Assembly (NCBI GenBank): GCA_041672465.1
Contig: JBAYZO010000004.1
Coordinates: forward strand, 1 to 64,000
DNA from: UBA1206 sp041672465
GTDB lineage: Bacteria > Bacillota > Clostridia > Oscillospirales > CAG-382
Direction of reading: 5' to 3'
Length of the DNA: 64,000 bases
Both the position numbers and the translations under genes were made by a program. Below the pieces are notes generated by a model. The model ran no database searches. It was given only the letters and a program-made list of their open reading frames with translations, and was not told the DNA's origin. How positions within the stretch are numbered: the first letter of the stretch is position 1; the number at the start of each line of letters is the position of its first letter. Of the stretch, positions 32,999 through 41,353 are shown piece by piece.

Positions 32999-33696
32999 CC
33001 CGCAAAAGGAGGGGCGCTCCTTGGGCAAGGGTGATTATCTTCGTCGCCGCCATCGCGCTAAGCGTTTTGGTTTACGCCTTGGCGGGGAACGGCGGCTCCG
33101 GCAGCGAGGACGTTTCAGCCGGCGTTCCCATTACCTGCGTGAGCTATAACGATAAAATTTATTCGGTGATAACGGTTATAATAAACAGCGCGTCGGGGAA
33201 GAACATAACATTGTTTTCGGAAGTGTGCAACGGCTTTGGGGTGAGCGCGGTGTTTTTTATGGATACCGCCTTTATTAAAAAGAATACCGAACAGGTAAAA
33301 GAACTCTTGTCTTCGGGGCATGAGATTGGGCTTCTCCTCTCCGATACTTCTGAATACAGCCGTTCTGGGTTTATGAAGTTTTTAGCAAACAAAAACGATG
33401 AGTTTTTCAAATCCGCCGGAAAATACCCCAAATACTGCTACATATCGGGCAAGGCGTGTAAAAGCGCCGCCGAGGTGATAAACGCCTACGGGCAATATTA
33501 TATCTCCTACGCGGCAAAGATTGAAAAAGACAAAAGCGACGTTATTCGCGGCGGGATAATAGCCGCGGTGGATTTGACCGACGCGGACAACATCTACGCG
33601 TTTGCCCGAGAGATTTCAGCCGCGATGTCAAAGGGACTGAAACCGTCGGCGATGAAGGAGTTTGTAAAAGAATATGATATTCTCGCGGAAAGCTGA
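32974..33696 (+). CDS. Polysaccharide deacetylase-like (NodB-fold) membrane protein, catalytically degenerate
   Basis: About 240 residues: basic N-terminus, one membrane span (about 18-38), then a fold resembling NodB polysaccharide deacetylases (about 55-235; FSEVCNGFGVSAVFFMDTAFI and SGHEIGLLLSD match family positions). The catalytic aspartate pair and the HxxxH metal ligands are not found: the histidine motif is replaced by HEIGLLLSDTSEYS. A binding or structural role is therefore more likely than deacetylation. The start is uncertain: ATG 32974 (Shine-Dalgarno-like GGGTGAT 5 bases away, but inside a terminator hairpin) or GTG 33031 behind AGGAGGGG at about 33006. The next gene overlaps its end by 23 bases. 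Confidence 0.75.
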   Translation: MRLSAFSFSRKRRGAPWARVIIFVAAIALSVLVYALAGNGGSGSEDVSAGVPITCVSYNDKIYSVITVIINSASGKNITLFSEVCNGFGVSAVFFMDTAFIKKNTEQVKELLSSGHEIGLLLSDTSEYSRSGFMKFLANKNDEFFKSAGKYPKYCYISGKACKSAAEVINAYGQYYISYAAKIEKDKSDVIRGGIIAAVDLTDADNIYAFAREISAAMSKGLKPSAMKEFVKEYDILAES

Positions 33697-34075
33697 AACG
33701 TTGTGCGTCATAGGGTGCGGCAGGGGGTTTTCAACCCTCGCGAGAGGGCTTGGACTTAAGATTAAAAAGGGCAAAAGTCATATTGCCGTAATCGGCGAGC
33801 GGCAGGTAAAAAGCAAGGTCAGCGCGGAAGTTGTGTTTTTCCCCGACACCTCGGCGGTTTCGTTTTCGGCCGTTTTCGCGGTTTCCGCCGGAATGGGGGA
33901 AAAGTCAACGCTTTGCTTTTCTTCGGTCGGGGACACAAAGGCGCTGCTCTGCGTCAGGCGAAAGGTTGATTTCTTCGGGAGCGAGATCGAGCCGCGCGAG
34001 GTGGAGGTCGATATTATTAAAAATCTTACGGTTTACGAAAATATGGTCTTTGGGTTTTTAAGCCATTTTCTTTAA
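33674..34075 (+). CDS. Protein of unknown function
   Basis: 133 residues, not recognised. It starts inside the end of the deacetylase-like gene, so the two are probably translated together. The predicted pattern is alternating beta strands (LCVIGCGRGF, SHIAVIGERQV, AEVVFFPD, STLCFSSVG), without membrane span or signal. Two Cys-Gly pairs near the N-terminus. No ribosome binding site of its own is clear; a TTG at 33701 is an alternative start. Strand agreement, overlap and the terminator-like hairpin directly after its stop support it as a real gene. Confidence 0.6.
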   Translation: MIFSRKAETLCVIGCGRGFSTLARGLGLKIKKGKSHIAVIGERQVKSKVSAEVVFFPDTSAVSFSAVFAVSAGMGEKSTLCFSSVGDTKALLCVRRKVDFFGSEIEPREVEVDIIKNLTVYENMVFGFLSHFL

Positions 34076-34086
34076 AACCTGTTTAC

Positions 34087-34135
34087 AAAACCCCTCCGTT
34101 ATGCTAAACTGTTAGGCGATAACGGAGGTGTTTTT
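34087..34135 (+). terminator. Terminator-like hairpin that contains the ribosome binding site of the next gene
   Basis: AAAACCCCTCCGTTAT (34087-34102) pairs with ATAACGGAGGTGTTTT (34119-34134), with an inner CTAA/TTAG stem, and a T run ending at 34135. The 3' arm contains GGAGGTG, the ribosome binding site of the gene starting at 34136. It can act as terminator for the upstream pair or as a lid on translation. Confidence 0.75.
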
Positions 34136-34960
34136 ATGTTTCCGATAGGAGTTCAGGTTTATTCTGTCCGCGAACACGCCGAAAAAGACTTTTTCGGCAC
34201 GCTTGGAAAGATTAAAGAAATGGGCTATGACGGCGTGGAGTTCGCCGGCCTTTACGGCAAGAGCCCAAGCGAGGTAAAAGCCGTCTGCGGGGATTTGGGG
34301 CTTGTCCCGGTTTCGGCGCATGTGGCTATTGACGAAATGTTAAAAAACCCCGATGCCGTCTTTGACGGCTATTCTGAAATCGGCTGCGAATACATAGCCA
34401 TACCTTATCTCACTGAAGACGACCGCCCGGGCGGCAAAAATTTTTCAGAGATAATTGAAAATATTATATCCCTTTCAAAAAAGGCAAAAACCTTTGGGCT
34501 TACAATGCTTTACCATAACCATGACTTTGAGTTTAAAAAGCTCGGCGGCGTTTACGGGCTTGATATTTTATACGGCGCGGTTCCGCCCGAACTTCTCCAA
34601 ACCGAGCTTGACACCTGCTGGGTCAACGTGGGGGGCGAAGACCCCGCCGCGTATCTTGTCAAATATTCGGGGCGGGCGCCGGTTGTCCACCTCAAGGACT
34701 TTGTGATGAAAAATAAAAGCGTTAAAGAGGGGCTGTACGGGCTAATCGGCGTCAATGACGTCTCCCCGCAAGCGGAGGAGGGAGATTTCGCTTTCCGCCC
34801 CGTGGGGTATGGGGTTCAGGACAACCTTGCGATACTCAGAGCGGCGAGGGAGGCCGGGACAAAATGGCTTATTGTCGAGCAGGACAGGCCCTGCCTTGGC
34901 TGGGATTCGCTTGACTGCATAGGAATGTCAATGGCGTATTTGAGGAAGATAAACAAATAG
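34136..34960 (+). CDS. Sugar phosphate isomerase/epimerase family protein (AP endonuclease 2 fold)
   Basis: 274-residue TIM barrel of the xylose isomerase-like/AP-endonuclease-2 family, usually metal-dependent sugar or inositol isomerases. Landmarks: GVQVYSVREHAEKD at the N-terminus, GYDGVEFAGLYG, LYHNHDFEF (metal-binding His/Asp region), QTELDTCWV, VHLKDF and WLIVEQD near the end; the Glu, Asp, His and Glu metal ligands are all in expected places. Substrate unknown. Its ribosome binding site is within the hairpin just upstream. The downstream sugar nucleotidyltransferase suggests carbohydrate metabolism. Confidence 0.88.
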   Translation: MFPIGVQVYSVREHAEKDFFGTLGKIKEMGYDGVEFAGLYGKSPSEVKAVCGDLGLVPVSAHVAIDEMLKNPDAVFDGYSEIGCEYIAIPYLTEDDRPGGKNFSEIIENIISLSKKAKTFGLTMLYHNHDFEFKKLGGVYGLDILYGAVPPELLQTELDTCWVNVGGEDPAAYLVKYSGRAPVVHLKDFVMKNKSVKEGLYGLIGVNDVSPQAEEGDFAFRPVGYGVQDNLAILRAAREAGTKWLIVEQDRPCLGWDSLDCIGMSMAYLRKINK

Positions 34961-35011
34961 CCGTAAAAGCGTAATAATTACCCTAAAATATAAATTCAGG
35001 AGGAAAAAATA

Positions 35012-35905
35012 TTGACGTTAGTTATTTTGGCGGCCGGTCTTGGCAGCAGGTATGGGGGGGATTCTAAAAAACAGCTTGACATTATAGGCGAAAACGGCGA
35101 AATAATACTCGACTACTCAATTTTTGACGCCATACGCGCGGGGTTCGACAGGGTCGTGCTCCTCATTAAGGAAGAGCATCTCGACGCTTTCCGGGAAAAA
35201 GCCGGGGTGAAGTTTGAGGGCAAGATCAAAGTCGAATACGCTTTTCAGACAATTTCAATGTTCAGCGAGGGATACGCCATACCCGAAACCCGAAAAAAAC
35301 CTTGGGGGACCGCCCACGCCCTGCTTTGCTGCAAGGATGTTGTCGGCGGAGATAACTTCGCGGTGGTCAACGCAGACGATTTTTACGGCAAAACAGCTTA
35401 TTCGCTGGCGTATGGTCATTTGAAAAACGCCAAGCACGGCGAATTTGCGATGATAGGCTACCTTATTAAGAACACCGTCACCCCCGAGGGCGGAGTTTCA
35501 AGGGGGATTTGCCGTGTGGAAGACGGCTTTGTGACGGGCATTACCGAAACCCATGAGATTACAAAAGACGGCGGCCGCATTTATCACCCCTCGCCGAGCG
35601 GGGTTCGCGGCCTTGACCCGGAAACCATTGTTTCAATGAACTTTTTTTGTTTTACCCCCGATTTCTTTCGCGATATGGAGACGGGTTTCAGAGCGTTTCT
35701 CGAAGAAAACAAAAATGACCTTTCTTCCTGCGAATATTATATGGCGCTCCCGGTGCAGGACGCCGTAAACCGTGGCAAGACCATGGCTGTTTACCAAAGC
35801 CGCGACAAATGGTACGGCGTTACATACCGCAAGGACAAACCCTTTGTTATCGAAGGGATAAATCTGCTCACAAAAGAGGGGCTTTACCCGAAAAAGCTCT
35901 GGTAA
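35012..35905 (+). CDS. Sugar-phosphate nucleotidyltransferase
   Basis: 297-residue NTP-transferase-fold protein likely activating a sugar phosphate with an NTP. The nucleotide loop LAAGLGSRYGGDSKKQLD starts at residue 6; VVNADDFYGKTAY holds the metal-binding Asp; WGTAHALLCC is another contact region. The start is a TTG with AGGAGG (34998-35003) 8 bases before it; no ATG fits. It is not a close match to the usual UTP-glucose-1-phosphate or mannose enzymes as far as I can see, so the substrate stays open. Confidence 0.85.
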   Translation: MTLVILAAGLGSRYGGDSKKQLDIIGENGEIILDYSIFDAIRAGFDRVVLLIKEEHLDAFREKAGVKFEGKIKVEYAFQTISMFSEGYAIPETRKKPWGTAHALLCCKDVVGGDNFAVVNADDFYGKTAYSLAYGHLKNAKHGEFAMIGYLIKNTVTPEGGVSRGICRVEDGFVTGITETHEITKDGGRIYHPSPSGVRGLDPETIVSMNFFCFTPDFFRDMETGFRAFLEENKNDLSSCEYYMALPVQDAVNRGKTMAVYQSRDKWYGVTYRKDKPFVIEGINLLTKEGLYPKKLW

Positions 35906-35951
35906 CAACGCTTATCCGAAATAAACCTTTAAACGCGAATACATACTATAT

Positions 35952-35984
35952 AAAAACCCGCTGCTAAAAAACGGCGGGTTTTGC
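35952..35984 (+). terminator. Rho-independent terminator
   Basis: AAACCCGC, loop, GCGGGTTTT. It follows the nucleotidyltransferase by about 47 bases and precedes the hom promoter. Confidence 0.75.
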
Positions 35985-36055
35985 TTTATAAAACTGTTTA
36001 AAGGGAAAATAACAGCGAAAAGTTTTTTTGATTTGGATTCCCGTTTATTTTTATG

Positions 36056-36084
36056 TTGAATAAATCCCGCGTTTATGTTATTAT
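36056..36084 (+). promoter_or_regulatory. Sigma-A promoter of hom
   Basis: TTGAAT (36056-36061), 17 bases, TATTAT (36079-36084) with an extended -10 TGT. The start is expected near 36091, 38 bases before the hom ATG. Confidence 0.65.
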
Positions 36085-36128
36085 ACGAATACGGGTTTAA
36101 AACCAAAAATAACAAAAAGGTGAAGTCT

Positions 36129-37178
36129 ATGATAAACATAGCCATACTGGGAATGGGCGTGGTCGGCGGCGCGCTCCGCGAAGCGATCGAAACAAACAAA
36201 ACTCTTATTAAAAACCTGCTCGGGGAAGAGCTTAACATTAAATATGTGCTTGATAAAAGGAACTTTCCCGGACACCCGCTGGAAAACAGGGTTGTCGGGG
36301 ATATAAATATTATTTTAAACGACAGCGACATTCGCGCGGTGGCGGAAACCATGGGCGGCGACAGGCCGGCGTATGACTTTACCCTCGCCTGCCTTACGGC
36401 GGGGAAGTCGGTGGTGACCTCAAACAAACTTGTGGTTGAAAAGCATGGGGAGTATCTTGAATCGGTGGCTTCCCGGAACGGGGTCAGCTATTTGTACGAG
36501 GCGTCGGTGGGCGGGGGGATTCCCGTCATACACCCGCTGCTCCACTCGCTCCGCGGAAATAAAATTTTAAAAATAGCCGGGATACTAAACGGCACCACGA
36601 ATTTTGTCCTTGAAAAAATGGAAAAGGACGGTTGTTCGTTTGAGGACGCGCTTGACACGGCGCAGGCTTTGGGTTACGCCGAGGCCAACCCCGCCGCCGA
36701 TATCGAGGGGATTGACGCGGCGCGGAAGATATGTATACTTTCTTCCGTTTGTTTTGGTTCGTGGTTCAACCTTGAGGACTGCGCGGAAATCACGGGGATT
36801 TCGGAAATAACCCCTTCCCATATTAAAGAGGCTAAAAAGCACGGCTTTAAAATAAAGCTGCTCGGCGTCGCCGAAAACCTCAAAGACGGCGCGCTGCTTT
36901 ATGTCAAGCCCTGCCTTGTAGGGGAGGAAAACCTGCTCTTTGCCGTCAACGGCGTGTTCAACTGCGTCAGAGTGACGGGAAACCTCGCGGGCGAGGTGGC
37001 GTTCTACGGCCATGGCGCGGGCGGGCTTGCCACATCGTCGGCGGTGCTGTCGGATCTTATTGAGGCGGTCGTAAACAAAACTCCCCCGGCGCAAAAGGTA
37101 AGCGGCAAAAAGGTTTACAAGGGTCAGGGCGAGGACAAAACCTTAACAATACTTGGTACGCCTTTTCCGGTTATATAA
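36129..37178 (+). CDS. hom: Homoserine dehydrogenase
   Basis: NAD(P)H-dependent reduction of aspartate semialdehyde to homoserine, on the way to threonine and methionine. About 349 residues. N-terminal Rossmann motif ILGMGVVGGALREAI, ETMGGDRPAYDFTLACL, VTSNKLVVEKHG, and the catalytic region GGGIPVIHPLLHSLRG and GILNGTTNFVLEKM. The C-terminal regulatory ACT domain of many homoserine dehydrogenases is missing, so feedback by threonine is unlikely through this protein. ATG 36129 with AAAGGTGA upstream is preferred over a longer frame from 36075, which would include the promoter. Confidence 0.94.
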   Translation: MINIAILGMGVVGGALREAIETNKTLIKNLLGEELNIKYVLDKRNFPGHPLENRVVGDINIILNDSDIRAVAETMGGDRPAYDFTLACLTAGKSVVTSNKLVVEKHGEYLESVASRNGVSYLYEASVGGGIPVIHPLLHSLRGNKILKIAGILNGTTNFVLEKMEKDGCSFEDALDTAQALGYAEANPAADIEGIDAARKICILSSVCFGSWFNLEDCAEITGISEITPSHIKEAKKHGFKIKLLGVAENLKDGALLYVKPCLVGEENLLFAVNGVFNCVRVTGNLAGEVAFYGHGAGGLATSSAVLSDLIEAVVNKTPPAQKVSGKKVYKGQGEDKTLTILGTPFPVI

Positions 37179-37196
37179 AACCTTTATAAATATAAT

Positions 37197-37245
37197 AAAA
37201 ACGCCCGCTTAATCCCTGCCTTTACGGCGGGAAAAGGGCGTTTTT
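37197..37245 (+). terminator. Rho-independent terminator after hom
   Basis: AAAAACGCCC pairs with GGGCGTTTTT around an inner CCCTGCC/GGCGGG hairpin; five T follow. Confidence 0.85.
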
Positions 37246-37284
37246 GTGTTTTGGCGGGGTTTCTAAAGGAGTGTAAAACTAAAA

Positions 37285-37998
37285 TTGAATGACAAATTAA
37301 AAGAAGTGATTTTTGGCGGCGGCTCCGCCGTGTTTTTAGGGGGCGCGGGGGTTTCCACCGCCAGCGGAATACCCGACTTTCGATCATCGGGGGGGATATA
37401 CGGGAAAAATTACGACTACCCCGCCGAGGTTATTTTAAGCGGAGGCTTTTTTTGGGAACAAACCTGCCTCTTTTATGAGTTCTACCGCGAAAAAATGCTC
37501 CCGCCCTGCCTTGGCGCAAAGCCGAACGCCTGTCACCTCGCGCTTGCGCGTCTTGAGAATGAGGGTCTGCTTGACGCTGTTATAACCCAAAACATTGACA
37601 ACCTCCACCAAAGGGCGGGGAGCCGCAACGTGCGCGAGCTCCACGGTTCGGTCTGCCGGAACTTCTGCCATGACTGCGGCAGGGCGTACGGCGCGGAATA
37701 TATAATGGAAAGCGAAACAGTGCCGACCTGCGGCGGCTGCGGCGGAGTAATCAAGCCCGACGTGGTGCTCTACGGCGAACAGCTAAACAATGAATGCCTA
37801 AAACGCTCGGCCGAAAGCATAGGTAGCGCCGACACGCTTATCGTAGGGGGGACTTCGCTTTCAGTTTACCCGGCGGCGGGGCTTATTGATTTATTCAAGG
37901 GCAAAACCCTTGTGCTTATCAACAAAACTCCCACCCCGTATGACTTCCGCGCGGATTTAATTATAAGAGAGGATATTTCAAAGGCTCTCGCTTATTAA
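37285..37998 (+). CDS. NAD-dependent protein deacylase (Sir2 family)
   Basis: Sirtuin that removes acyl groups from lysines using NAD. 237 residues. GAGVSTASGIPDFRS (about 20-34), QNIDNLHQRAG, ELHGSV with the catalytic His, and a four-Cys zinc module (CRNFCHDC ... CGGCGG). TTG start at 37285 with AAAGGAG about 13 bases upstream; no ATG fits. It ends six bases before the convergent rqcH stop, with no terminator between them. Confidence 0.93.
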   Translation: MNDKLKEVIFGGGSAVFLGGAGVSTASGIPDFRSSGGIYGKNYDYPAEVILSGGFFWEQTCLFYEFYREKMLPPCLGAKPNACHLALARLENEGLLDAVITQNIDNLHQRAGSRNVRELHGSVCRNFCHDCGRAYGAEYIMESETVPTCGGCGGVIKPDVVLYGEQLNNECLKRSAESIGSADTLIVGGTSLSVYPAAGLIDLFKGKTLVLINKTPTPYDFRADLIIREDISKALAY

Positions 37999-38004
37999 AG
38001 GTTT

Positions 38005-39708
38005 TTATTCCGTTTCGGGGAGCGCCGCGTCCGCAACCGCCGTCTTTTGCTTTTCATAGGTTACAAACCCCGCTTTTGACCCGGACGGCTTGCGGACGTT
38101 TTTAACCTCGGTATAGTCGACCTCCACGTTTTTTTCCCCCCTGCGGGAGGAGTGATAAGCGGCAATTCGGGTGGCTTCCGAAAAATCAGCTAAACCCGGC
38201 TCCTTGCCGCGGGTGTAGAGAATAACATGACTGCCCGGGTACCCTTTAACATGAAACCAAAAATCGCTCTTACCTGCGGTTTTTGTGAGAATGTCGTTCA
38301 TTATATTGTTTCGCCCCGCCTTGACGGTAAAGCCGCCGGACGTTTTATATTCCAGCGGGGGGAGCGGGGGGGCGCGGCGCTTTTCTTTTTTCTTCTTAAG
38401 GTATCCGCCCGTCTCAAGCTCTTCGCGGATTAAGTCGACCTCAGCCTTGCTGTTACAGCGGGTGACGGCGTCAATGACCGACGCGAGATATTCTTTTTCC
38501 CGCCTGCCCTCCTCTATTTGAATAACAAGCGCGGCCTTGGAATTTTTTAGCTTGCGGTATTTTTTAAAATATGCCTCCGCGTTTTGCGACGGGGTAAAAT
38601 TTTTGTTAAGCTTAACCTCACGGTACTCGCCGTCAAAGTCCTTGCAGGCTAAAACCTCGTCGCCTTTTTTTATTTCATAAATGTGCGACAGAATAAGGCT
38701 GCCGTAAAGCTTGTTTCGCTCTGTGTCTTTTGCTTTTTCAAGCTCGGTCAGTTGCAAAAGTATTTTTCTCTCAACCCGCTTAAGCCTTGCGGAGACGGTT
38801 TTAATAAGGTCTGAGGAAAGCGATTTTGAAAGCGATTCACCGCTTTTCGCCCCGAAAAAGCCGGCGGTGAGCTCACAAAGGCTGTCATAGCGCTTTTTTT
38901 CAAGGCCGGGATATCTGTTTATATCGGTAAAATAAAACTCAACCGGCTTTTGCCCATCAAATACCGCGGTGGGGGTGTATTCGCCCTCTTTTGCTAAAAG
39001 ACAAAGCTTTTTAACCTCCGCGAAAAGATTTTGGGGGGCTGTTTCCCCAAGGGACGCGTCGCTTTTGCCCGACGCCGCAAAGGCCGTCTCCCAGGCGGAA
39101 AGGGGTGAAAAACAAAAAAACCTTTCCAAAAGAAAGGCGTCGGCTTTTTTTTCGGGGACGCTTGACGTCATTGCGCGAAAGTCTGAAATATCTATGTCTT
39201 CTGCGGAGGTTTTGTCCTGAGCGGGGGGGAGCGTATAGTTAATCCCCGGCATAACGGCGCGTTTGAACGAGATTAAATCTGTGGTGTGAAGCGCGCCCAG
39301 CACTTTTCCGGAAGAAGTCAGAATAAGGTTTGAGTATTTCCCCATTATTTCGGCGAACAGGGTTTTTTCGGACAAATGCCCGAGCTCGTCGCGGGAATCA
39401 AATATGATTTTTATTATACGCTCGTTTTTTTCGCTTGTTATATCGCAAATCCGCGAGGATAAAAGATGTTTTTTTAAAAGAAGCCCGAACGGGGCGGGGG
39501 TTTCGGCGCTAAGCGACGGCTTGTCGTAAAGGGTGACAAAATTAGCCGAGGCGGCAAGCGAGAAAAATAAAAATTTCTTTTCGCCCTCGGCGTAAAGCGA
39601 AAACTCCACCGCATTGTCGCGGCAGTTTATTTTATCCACCCGGGCGCGGGTCAGCTTTTCTTTGAGTTCCAAGGCTATCGCCATACAAAAAAATCCGTCA
39701 AACGCCAT
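38005..39708 (-). CDS. rqcH: NFACT-family ribosome quality control protein (Rqc2/RqcH homologue)
   Basis: Binds obstructed large ribosomal subunits and adds C-terminal alanine tails to stalled peptides in Bacillus; older name fibronectin-binding protein. 567 residues. NFACT-N domain (about 1-200, with AEIMGKYSNLILT), helix-hairpin-helix and coiled coil (about 290-430, Lys/Glu rich), and NFACT-R domain near the C-terminus (about 460-545, with GGFTVKAGRNNIMND and WFHVKGYPGSHVIL). Its start overlaps the end of the nif3-like gene by 11 bases. No rqcP gene is adjacent. Confidence 0.93.
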   Translation of the reverse strand: MAFDGFFCMAIALELKEKLTRARVDKINCRDNAVEFSLYAEGEKKFLFFSLAASANFVTLYDKPSLSAETPAPFGLLLKKHLLSSRICDITSEKNERIIKIIFDSRDELGHLSEKTLFAEIMGKYSNLILTSSGKVLGALHTTDLISFKRAVMPGINYTLPPAQDKTSAEDIDISDFRAMTSSVPEKKADAFLLERFFCFSPLSAWETAFAASGKSDASLGETAPQNLFAEVKKLCLLAKEGEYTPTAVFDGQKPVEFYFTDINRYPGLEKKRYDSLCELTAGFFGAKSGESLSKSLSSDLIKTVSARLKRVERKILLQLTELEKAKDTERNKLYGSLILSHIYEIKKGDEVLACKDFDGEYREVKLNKNFTPSQNAEAYFKKYRKLKNSKAALVIQIEEGRREKEYLASVIDAVTRCNSKAEVDLIREELETGGYLKKKKEKRRAPPLPPLEYKTSGGFTVKAGRNNIMNDILTKTAGKSDFWFHVKGYPGSHVILYTRGKEPGLADFSEATRIAAYHSSRRGEKNVEVDYTEVKNVRKPSGSKAGFVTYEKQKTAVADAALPETE

Positions 39709-40411
39709 AGCAAATCACCTCCGGAACAAACCTCCCCACATATTCGCCAAGCCTTGGCACGGCAATGTTTTCGGTGGCGAAATGAGTAAGGCATAAAAGG
39801 TTTATCCCGTACTCGCGGCAGTCGACAATGGCGGCGTGGTTGACCTCTCCGGTGAGATATGTGTCAGCGCCGGAATTATAGACTTCCTCGATATAATCCT
39901 TGCCGCCGCCGGAAATAACGGCGACTTTTTTAACACTTTTCCCCGCGTCAAATATGTTTTGCGCCGCTACGCCGAGAGAGGTTTCACATTTGTTTAAAAA
40001 TTCCCCAAAGCTGACGCTCTCCCCAAGACTGCCGAGCCTGCCGAAGGGGAGAAAACTTTGTTTTTTGTCAACGCTCACCCCAACCGCCTCGCAAAGGATG
40101 TCGTTCACCCCGCCTTTTACAATATCAAAGCAGGTGTGATAAGAGAGAACGGAAATTCCCGCCTCTTTACAGGCAGACTCCCTTTTTAAAACGCTTTTTG
40201 ATGGGGTAGGGTCAAAAAACAGCGGGTGGTGGGTGACAATAACGCCGGCCCCCGCTTTTTTGGCGAACATAATGGCGGCGCTTGTGCAGTCAAGCGACAC
40301 GACCGCCCTTGTTATTTCCCCGGGGACGCCAACCTGCACGCCGTCACTGTCCCAGTCCTCGCTTGCGCCGAAGAGGTTTCTTAATTTTTTATCTAAAATT
40401 AAAAAGTCCAT
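39698..40411 (-). CDS. Nif3-like dinuclear metal centre protein
   Basis: Member of the Nif3/YqfO family, hexameric ring with a two-metal site; role not known for certain. 237 residues, the short form without the PII-like insertion found in the ~370-residue YqfO. Metal ligands: VTHHPLFFDP (His pair), SYHTCFDI, and GEVNHAAIVDC and LTHFATENIA near the C-terminus. It lies between the transketolase subunits and rqcH on the same strand. The usual companion trmK is not present. Confidence 0.9.
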   Translation of the reverse strand: MDFLILDKKLRNLFGASEDWDSDGVQVGVPGEITRAVVSLDCTSAAIMFAKKAGAGVIVTHHPLFFDPTPSKSVLKRESACKEAGISVLSYHTCFDIVKGGVNDILCEAVGVSVDKKQSFLPFGRLGSLGESVSFGEFLNKCETSLGVAAQNIFDAGKSVKKVAVISGGGKDYIEEVYNSGADTYLTGEVNHAAIVDCREYGINLLCLTHFATENIAVPRLGEYVGRFVPEVICYGV

Positions 40412-40414
40412 TTG

Positions 40415-41353
40415 TTATTCCGTAACCCCAAGGGTTTTTTTAACGGCGGAGGCGACGCCGCTCCCCGTAAGCCCGTAATACTCAAGCAGTTTCGCGGCTT
40501 TGCCGCTCCTGCCGAAGATGTCGTTTATTCCGACGCGGGCGACTTTTGTCGGGCAGTGCTGTGAAAGGCATTCGCAGACGGCGGAGCCCAGCCCGCCGAT
40601 TATCGAATGTTCCTCGGCGACTACAACGTTTTTGGTGTTCGCGGCGTATTTAACAATCGTTTCGGTGTCGAGAGGTTTTATTGTATGGATATTGATTACC
40701 GAAATATTAATGCCGTTTGCCTTTAAAATCTCATACGCCTCAAGCGCTTTTGAGGTCATTACCCCGGTGGAAAACACCGCGCAGTCCCCGCCCTCTCTTA
40801 GCGCTTCCGCGCTGCCGAGGTTGAACTTATAGCTTTCTTTATCAAAAATCACCGGCACGGGGTGGCGGCCGAGCCGAAAATACACCGGCCCGTCAAACTT
40901 ATATATTTCCTCCACGGCGGCGTACGCCTGTGTGTCGTCGGCGGGGCAAACCACCGTCATATTAGGTATTACGCGCATAAGGGCGATATCCTCAAGGCAC
41001 TGGTGGGAAGCGCCGTCCTCGCCGACGGTTATTCCCGCGTGGGTGGCGCAAATCTTTACATTCAGCCCCGTGTACCCGATAGAGCTCCTGACCTGTTCAT
41101 ACGCCCTGCCGGCGGCGAATATGGCGAAAGTGGAGGCGAACACCGCTCCCCCCGTGGAAGCTATCCCCGCCGCCACGGACATCATGTTGCCCTCGGCGAT
41201 CCCGCAGTTGATAAAGCGTTTCGGGAACTTCTTGGCGAACAGCCCGGTCTGGGTCGAGCCCGAAAGGTCGGCGTCAAGCACGATAAAGTCGTATTTTTCG
41301 CCCAAATCCAAAAGCGCCCTGCCATATGAGGCGCGGGTGGCGATGTCAGGCAT
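40415..41353 (-). CDS. Transketolase, C-terminal subunit
   Basis: Half of a split transketolase (about 312 residues; pyrimidine-binding and C-terminal domains) that works with the neighbouring N-terminal subunit to move two-carbon units in the pentose phosphate pathway. RASYGRALLDLGEKY, FINCGIAEGNMMSVAAGIA (the catalytic Glu region), and EEHSIIGGLGSAVCE are typical. ATG 41353 is chosen: AGGAGGGG lies 5-6 bases before it and overlaps the upstream GTG 41359. It overlaps the N-terminal subunit gene by 8 bases. Confidence 0.94.
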   Translation of the reverse strand: MPDIATRASYGRALLDLGEKYDFIVLDADLSGSTQTGLFAKKFPKRFINCGIAEGNMMSVAAGIASTGGAVFASTFAIFAAGRAYEQVRSSIGYTGLNVKICATHAGITVGEDGASHQCLEDIALMRVIPNMTVVCPADDTQAYAAVEEIYKFDGPVYFRLGRHPVPVIFDKESYKFNLGSAEALREGGDCAVFSTGVMTSKALEAYEILKANGINISVINIHTIKPLDTETIVKYAANTKNVVVAEEHSIIGGLGSAVCECLSQHCPTKVARVGINDIFGRSGKAAKLLEYYGLTGSGVASAVKKTLGVTE

